Shown here: piece by piece, positions 58,067 through 64,000 of the stretch
Layout of the letters: every line of letters starts with the position of its first letter
Position numbering within the stretch: the first letter of the stretch is position 1
Origin: Diphasiastrum complanatum
Lineage: Eukaryota; Streptophyta; Lycopodiopsida; Lycopodiales; Lycopodiaceae
Assembly: GCA_029204225.1 (NCBI GenBank)
Contig: CM055108.1
Location: 6,753,608 to 6,817,607, forward strand
Direction: 5' to 3'
Length of the DNA: 64,000 nt
Program-made: the position numbers and the translations under genes
Notes under the pieces: model-generated
The model's input: only the letters and a program-made list of their open reading frames with translations
Database searches by the model: none
What the model was told of the DNA's origin: nothing

Positions 58067-61000
58067 CTCCCCGTTAATCTGAATCCATGAATGCCTTGAC
58101 CTTTAAACTTAGTTCTGCACAGAACTTTCTGTGTATTCAAGCTTCATTGTTTGGTTATTGGTTGTCATATCTTGCATTTGACAGTATTGCAATCTGACCT
58201 CTTGGTCGAGAACTTTGCCTCTGACATAGTGATACTTCAGTTCAATGTGCTTACTCCTAGAATGCAACCTAGGGTTGGCTGATAAGGCAATGGCACTTTG
58301 ATTACCACAAAATAATAATGACGGAGCATATTGATTTAGGCTGATATCTAAAAGTAAGTTTCTCAGCCAAATTGCTTCCTTTGTAGCTTGTGAGGCTGCG
58401 ATATACTCTGATTATGTAGAGATAGAGCTATTGAAGATTGCTTGCGACTATTCCAAAAAATTGTATTGTTGAGAAAGAATCCAGAAGTGGATTTATGAGC
58501 TTCCTGCTCAACTTGCATATGTGTAACCACTGAGTAAATTGAGTTTGTTGTTGTCGACTGCTCCATAACAAATGAAAAAGTCCATAGTAGCTTGAAGATA
58601 TCTCATGACTCTGATGAGAGCCTTCCAATGTGTTATACCAGGGCCAGTCATAAACTGACTTAAGGACCTGACTGCAAAAGCTATGTCTAGCCTGGTACAG
58701 ATCATTGCGTACATAAGAGACCCTATTATCAAAGTATAAGGATACTCACGCAACAGCTCTTTCCCTTCGATTGTTTAAGGACACTGGTCCTTTGACAATT
58801 TGAGACATGATTCCATTGGTGAGAGAGCTAACTTGCAATTAACCAGATAATATTTGACTAACATTTTGTAGATGTACCTCTACTGAGTAATGTAGATCAA
58901 CTTTCGATATCTGTCTCTGTGGATTTGAATGCCAAGGCTGAAATGAGCTTCGCCTAGATCGATCATGTTGAATTCTGAAGATAGCATTGTCTTTGCTTCT
59001 TTTATCAGATCGATACTGTTGCCGAAAAACAATGTGTTGTCCACATATAAAGTGATAATAATAAAAGACTGTTGCACTGTCTTGAATTAGACATTCGAAT
59101 TTGAAGAGCTTCATGTGTAGCCATGATCAAGAAGGAAAGTATTGATCCTTTGAGACCATGCTCGAGCAGATTGCTTCAAGCCATAAAGTGCCATATGGAG
59201 TTTACACACATGATTGTGTTTACCTTCGATAATATAACCTTCGGGTTACAGCATGTAAATGTCTTCTTCGATAACTACATTGAGATATGCTATCTGTACA
59301 TCCATTTGATGTATTTCCAAATATGTTGTAGCAACAAATGATAATAAAAGTTGAATAGGAGAATGCTTGACTACTGGACTGAAGGTCTTAGTGTAATCGA
59401 CGTTGTATACCTGAGAAAATCCACTAGCGACAAGTCAGACTTTTCTTCTGTCATGCTTCCATCTGCTTTGTACTTGACTTTGAAAATCCATTTGCAATCA
59501 ACGTTAGCAGGTAATTCGACAATCGTCCATGTCTAGTTCTTGATAAGAGATGAATACTCTTTATCTGTAGCTTCTTTCCAAAGATCGGAATCGGGCTGAC
59601 TGACTGTCTCTTCGATAGTCGTCGGCTCCTGAACAAGGTAGGCTGCAAACTCATCAATATACCTGACAGGTGGTCTGCTAGTTCTTGATGATCTTCCGGG
59701 GTATAGCGGAAGTTGACCATTTTCATCATACTATAGTTGTTGAACTGCAACATCATCATCTTCGAATTTGCCACTGATATGTTGTTCGTTGAAAGTAGAT
59801 GAGCTTGGACCTGCAATGGGGATAGTCGACTGAGGAACCTCGAAGTTCAATATGTCAGAAGAGTGAGGCAAGTCAGCTACATGGGCTTTGTCTTTTCCCT
59901 TGAGGTCGATAAATTGACCTTCCATGAAGATTACATCTCGACTAGTGAGTATCTTCGAGTCGATGGGATCGAACAACTTGTCAGCTTGTCTGAATTAGTG
60001 TAGCTCATGAAAATACATTTGATACTCTAGAAGTCAAGTTTCTCCCTAAGATCATGAGGAATCTGAGCATAAACAATACATCCAAAAAATTTTAAGTTCG
60101 ATAAAAACTTTGAATGGTGTTTTGTCTGAGAGACCTTTAGTAGGACATCTGTTCTGAATATAGGTTGATGTTGAAACAGCTTCAGCCCAGAAGGACTTGG
60201 GAAGTGTCGTATGTGATAACATGCATTTTGCCAATTCGACTAAGGTTCTGTTCTTTCTCTCAGCAAGACCATTTGATTGAGGCGAATAGGAGGTAATGTA
60301 TTGTTTCTCAATGTCGTTGTTAAGGCAGTATTCTTTGAATTTGGTGGAGATATATTCTCCCTCGTTGTCGGATCTCAGTGCTTTGATTCATTTGCCAGTT
60401 TGCTGCATGCTCTTTGAATTGCTAAACTTGATGAAAGCTTTTGATTTCTATTAATGAAGTAAATAGTTGTTCTTCTGGATATTTGTCAATAAAGTTAATG
60501 AAATACTTTGCATCTAGCAATGATGAGGTTTGCATAGGTCCACATATATCTGAATGAACAACATCTAACAGACCTTTTGCTGCATGCCTATGACTCGATC
60601 TAAAAGGAATCCTAGTCTATTTGTTAAGGATGTAGTTGTGGCAGACAAGGAGATTGAATTTACCAGAAGGATAGTCGAGATCAAGTGCTAGGGATTGTTT
60701 GGTCATGTTTGAAACAGATGCATAATTCAAGTGTCCTAAGCATTGGTGCCATAGTAATGCTTTACTGAAAAGAACAGAGGTTTTCAAGGCTTGACTAGAA
60801 TTAGAATAATAGTGTGCCAACCTAAGTATCTGATATATTGAGGATAATAAGTGCGAAGGCTTTAACATTCTTCGATTTCCACTTTGAGTTGTCTGTGTCA
60901 TCTTTAGGTTTCACTTCGATACCTATGACAACATCCCACAACTTGTTGGCGATTAGCAAGGTCTTCATCTTAAATTTCCATAAATGATAATTGCATCCAT

Positions 61001-61237
61001 TCAGCTTGTGTCTACGATAAGATCGACTTTACTTTTAGAATTGATATGGAACTTTAGGTTGTCGACGTTAAGAGAGATACCATGCTGTGCTACAATTGAA
61101 AATCAATTTTTTGATACCGAAACAAATTGATTCAAACTGAAGAATAATTTGATATCACGAAAGATATCAAGTATAAGAGCTTGTGCACTGATATAGTAGT
61201 ATTAGGCCTTACACAATCAATGCTCTGATACCACTGA
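58067..61237 (-). pseudogene. Copia element F internal region
   Basis: Minus strand from 61230: short gag remnant, then at about 60830 a direct jump into pre-integrase (LLWHQCLGHLNYASVSNM), identical to element A over 94 residues. Integrase core pieces (IKALRSDNEGEYIST, YSPQSNGLAERKNRT, about 60500-60240), LSHTTLPKSFWAEAVSTSTY, the integrase tail SRDVIFMEGQFIDLKGK, then RT (59520-58850: WIFKVKYKADGSM, MDVQIAYLNVVIEED, TLYVDNTLFF with YVDD changed to YVDN, LGEAHFSLGIQIHRD), IGSLMYAMICTRLDIAFAV, WKALIRVMRYLQATMDFFI, and RNase H to 58140. Many frameshifts. Confidence 0.8.
61222..61233 (-). other. Primer-binding site of element F
   Basis: gctctgatacca on the plus strand is TGGTATCAGAGC on the minus strand, a few bases inside the 5' LTR edge at 61238. 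Confidence 0.85.
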
Positions 61238-61437
61238 TGTTGGAAAGAAGTGTGAAAAGATAGGTCGAATAGAATTGAATAAAAAGAATTCGAACGACAA
61301 GAAAGAAAAGTTATCCTGCGCAGCGAAATAAACTATCTTCCTCTTTCTCTATGCATGATTACGCCTATCAATTTCGAACAAAACAATAGTGATAAAAATC
61401 ACGTTTGATCTTATAGTAACTAACTTTGAAATTCCAA
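61238..61437 (-). repeat. 5' LTR of copia element F (truncated)
   Basis: Plus-strand tgttggaaagaagtgtg at 61238 is the reverse complement of the LTR end. Similarity to 27260-27455 ends at about 61437 within the LTR (tttgaaat), so only about 200 bp remains. Confidence 0.8.
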
Positions 61438-61765
61438 AAAATTTCTTAAGTAGGAAAAAATGTCAATCGACATTCTTACTGACTTAGACCTTTTGGCATT
61501 TTGCCTACAAATTTATGTTAGCCTTTTTAAGTTGGTTGAAACTTCGTCTTGGAAACTCAAAATTTTCACCGACCAACGTCGATCTTTTTGTCCAAAACTT
61601 AGTGTATTTCTATAGACTATGTCGAACCCCATCTATTTAAGCAAATTGTGCCAAATCTCTTGTATTTCTACTGAGTGTGCCAAACTCTGTGTATTTCTGC
61701 AGATTGTTAGAAACTTTTGTATTTTGCAAAATTTCACAGGTTATTCAAAGTAGAATGAGATCCAA
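61438..61765. other. Unassigned sequence with reiterated gccaa-ct-tgtatttct motif
   Basis: Contains several short variants of ctgtgtatttctgcagattg (about 61600-61730), similar in style to copia LTR interiors; it may be the LTR of family G. No coding region. Confidence 0.35.
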
Positions 61766-62056
61766 ATTTTGAAATTCCCCTTAATGAAGATTCATGTAAC
61801 TTTCCTATTCTTAACTTGAGCTTCTCACAAAACCTAATGTGACTCTCTGAATTTAGAGACTTACTGAAAATGTTTGCGGCTGACCAATGCTTCATAAAAA
61901 ATGTAATAGACTTCTCTATTTAGAACTTTCTCTCTAATATAATGATAATCTACTTCAATATGTTTACTCCTGGAATGAAATTTGGGATTAAGCGACAACG
62001 CAATAGCACTACGATTGTCACAAAACAATTGCGTTAGACTATTAAGCAGGTGGGAG
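61766..62056 (-). pseudogene. Copia RNase H tail (family G, copy 2)
   Basis: Same sequence as 49845-50215 with small indels: [35 protein letters not shown]. It ends at the same boundary (aattttgaaattcccctta). Confidence 0.65.
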
Positions 62057-62127
62057 TCAACTCCGATTCATTATATGAAGGCCACCACAACAAATGCGCC
62101 AACATCTTTAAGGAAAACTAGCCTAAC
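62057..62127 (+). repeat. Left half of dispersed repeat H, split by solo LTR
   Basis: ctccgattcattatatgaag and caaatgcgccaacatctt match 50642-50700; the repeat resumes at 63045 after the LTR. Confidence 0.7.
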
Positions 62128-63044
62128 TGTTGCGCCGACGCTCAAAGGGCGCTGGGACTTGAGCGGTTTTCCCAACACGCGCTTAAGTTTAACATTCATC
62201 CATCATGCACTTACGTAAAAGCCAACTCAGAAACATAACAAGCTTAACCATTCAGACTTAAGAAAACTGGAATCCCAACCAACTCGAAAGCCAACTCAGA
62301 ATCCGTCCCCAAAAGGTAACCAAAGGCAAAGACAAGCCACACATGAAACCCAAGGCATAGTGGTCGCCAAATTGACCAATTGGCATAGCGGCAAGCCCCA
62401 TGTCGATGACAAGGACCCTTAGGCGCCGGCGACGCAAAAAGGTTGTAGTAAGGGTCCTTCCACTTGGACCAGTCCCGGAGGCGAAACCGAAATGGTAATC
62501 ACCCCCAAGAATCAACTTTATTAGATTTGGAAGAGGTTACATTCATACATAGACTGACCAGTCTCGGGGCCACCAACACGTGCTGGACATTGTGCCTGGC
62601 TCGTGCTGGTAGAAGGAGCTGAGACCTGGCGACTGCATTCCTAGCGCTGGTTGAGCTGCCCAAGTTTCTGTCTGCCGGACTCCCCCTATAGTTTTGCTGT
62701 GATTCGGCGCACCCCCTCTGTTCTGAAACATAGTGCTTTCTGGTAAAGCACGCTTTTTAGGACTTAGTTTTTATTTTGCTGATTAAGCCTGGCAAGCTTG
62801 GCAGAATCAGTCTGGCTCCCGGACATGGGTCCCAGGAGCCGTCCCGGTGGCAGAATCAACTTGCTTTCTGACTAGGCCATGACTCGAGCTCCAGAGCTAG
62901 CTCATGACTTATGACTACTTGACTGGCTCACCACAGGTCGGAGGCTCAGTCCTTGACGTTCTAACTTGCTCTGGGACCTTAGGGAGCGTCACCCCTTAGA
63001 GTCTTATAGGGCACATTGGGTGCACCTGAGTCAGCTTTACAACA
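62128..63044 (+). mobile_element. Solo LTR, 917 bp, with CTAAC target-site duplication
   Basis: Begins TGTTGCGCC and ends ctttacaaca, flanked on both sides by ctaac (62123-62127 and 63045-63049). The relative at 50640-50760 shows the uninterrupted sequence across the site. It shares its start, internal blocks and end with 20718-21962. There are no coding sequences and no partner LTR: a classic product of LTR-LTR recombination. Confidence 0.85.
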
Positions 63045-63045
63045 C

Positions 63046-63450
63046 TAACCATCTATCATAGTATAAAACCGACAAAATCCAACCTAGCCAAAAATCAAAT
63101 AGCATTCAACAACTCCCATCACTCATAAGAGAGATAGTTGTTCTATTAATGCGTGCTTTTTCTCAAGTAGTCCACCCATTGCAGTTTTAGAGTCACATGT
63201 GGTGTCTGCAATCACCAAGAGGTTGTGCAGGTCCTAGACCGAGCTTTAGAGCTAGCGCAATTCTTATAGCTAAGTGGCAAGCTCTTCCGCATGTTGGAGA
63301 TCAATCGAAGCGTGTTGAACATGCCAATTAAACTCATCCACAAGTGAGAGCTTAGCTAGATTCATCGAGAAATTTAATGGCACTTACCCCTCGACGACGT
63401 CCCATGCATTCATGCGACATAGGATGCCACCAACTAGGGGTAAAAAAAGT
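63046..63450 (-). repeat. 405-bp repeat, inverted partner of 19541-19945
   Basis: Near-perfect reverse complement of 19541-19945. It abuts the solo LTR on one side and the hAT-type fragment on the other. Confidence 0.85.
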
Positions 63451-63455
63451 GTATT

Positions 63456-64000
63456 ATTGACATTAATTCTTATCAAATGGATAGTCATGGATATCCTATT
63501 ATTCCTGATTATGGTCCTAAGAAGGGTTATCTTGCAGCATTACGAGGAGCACTTAAAGGTAACTTCTATATGAGTATAGTGATAGATAGAGATATTGATG
63601 GAACTAACTTACAAAGTGCTATAGATTTTCAGAAATAGTTTTTGAGTTTTATCATAAAAAATTTGAAGAAATGTTTTAAAGATAGTAAAATTCTTTCATC
63701 CTTGAAAATTTTATCTCCTTGTGTTTTTCCTTTGGGTGGATATTGTGAGGTGAAAAGCTTTGGTGATGATGATGTTGATAACTTGGTAAACTTTTATGGA
63801 AAATCTAAAAAATTGGAAAACAATAATGAAACTGTAGAACCTTTTATAAATAGTTTATCATTTAGACGAGAGTTTACCAGATTCAAAATGCACGTTTCAA
63901 ATGAATGGAAAGGTAAGAGTTTGAGAGAAACTTGGTTGAACATTGGACCTAATGAAACTTGGCGAGAAAAATACCCTAATATGTTGAAATTAGCTAAAGT
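63456..64000 (+). pseudogene. hAT-type transposase C-terminal fragment (window edge)
   Basis: The frame runs from 63456 to the window end with one TAG at 63636: NSYQMDSHGYPIIPDYGPKK, IDRDIDGTNLQSAIDFQK, then LKILSPCVFPLGGYCEVKSF, GDDDVDNLVNFYGKSKKL, MHVSNEWKGKSLRETW and finally KYPNMLKLAKV. The last is the start of the hAT dimerisation signature (YPNLLKLA..., normally followed by a CERxFS motif outside this window). The composition resembles ZNF862/KIAA1586-like hAT-derived proteins. It begins abruptly beside the 405-bp repeat, so the catalytic N-terminal part is absent. Confidence 0.6.

Overview
The window looks like repeat-rich nuclear DNA of a land plant, probably a non-seed plant (fern, lycophyte or bryophyte; the exact group cannot be told from the sequence). 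The signs are spliced genes with GT..AG introns, initiator-Met-tRNA primer sites typical of plant Ty1/copia elements, a plant-type DUF1640/FMP32 mitochondrial gene, and almost wall-to-wall nested, decayed retrotransposons. Only two loci look like ordinary host genes: an FMP32-like gene on the minus strand (3.24-5.67 kb, six exons readable, terminal exon not in the window) and a single-exon secreted 3D-domain (double-psi beta-barrel) protein on the plus strand (18.38-19.01 kb).

Layout. 0-2.9 kb: LINE relic (ORF1 plus endonuclease, cut off before the reverse transcriptase). 3.0-6.8 kb: FMP32 gene and its G-box-bearing upstream region, with a MITE-like insertion in an intron. 6.8-15 kb: LTR fragments and three minus-strand copia relics. 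15.1-17 kb: a broken copy of a BAH-like gene beside two Ulp1-protease exons. 18.4-19.0 kb: the 3D-domain gene. 20.5-26.4 kb: copia LTR stub, a GC-rich LTR, and copia and gypsy scraps. 26.5-32 kb: copia element A (+) abutting copia element B1 (-). 32.7-36.9 kb: a broken gene pair (unknown protein A and a transposase-like protein). 38.6-40.8 and 49.4-50.2 kb: one minus-strand copia element split by an 8.57 kb insertion. 51.4-56.9 kb: copia C joined to chimeric element B2. 57.6-61.4 kb: copia F. 62.1-63.0 kb: solo LTR with a target-site duplication. 63.5 kb to the end: hAT-type transposase fragment.

The most striking object is the 8,565-bp insertion at 40,848-49,412. It has about 30-bp terminal inverted repeats (28 of 30 matching) and sits inside the integrase of a copia element. 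It carries four genes: a DDE-like transposase candidate with CxxC and HGE motifs, unknown protein A, a BAH-like protein with a possible beta-grasp C-terminal domain, and a divergent histone H3. The H3 has the canonical start TKQTAR and a recognisable histone fold, but about 250 extra residues (SR-rich, polyQ, proline-rich) lie between them. Relatives of protein A and the transposase recur at 32.7-36.9 kb, and a relative of the BAH-like gene recurs at 15.6-17.0 kb next to Ulp1 exons. This points to an undescribed multi-gene DNA transposon family with chromatin-related cargo. Every copy seen here is damaged by stops or frameshifts, so these are decayed representatives.

All identifications come from reading motifs and from comparing copies within the window; no database search was possible.
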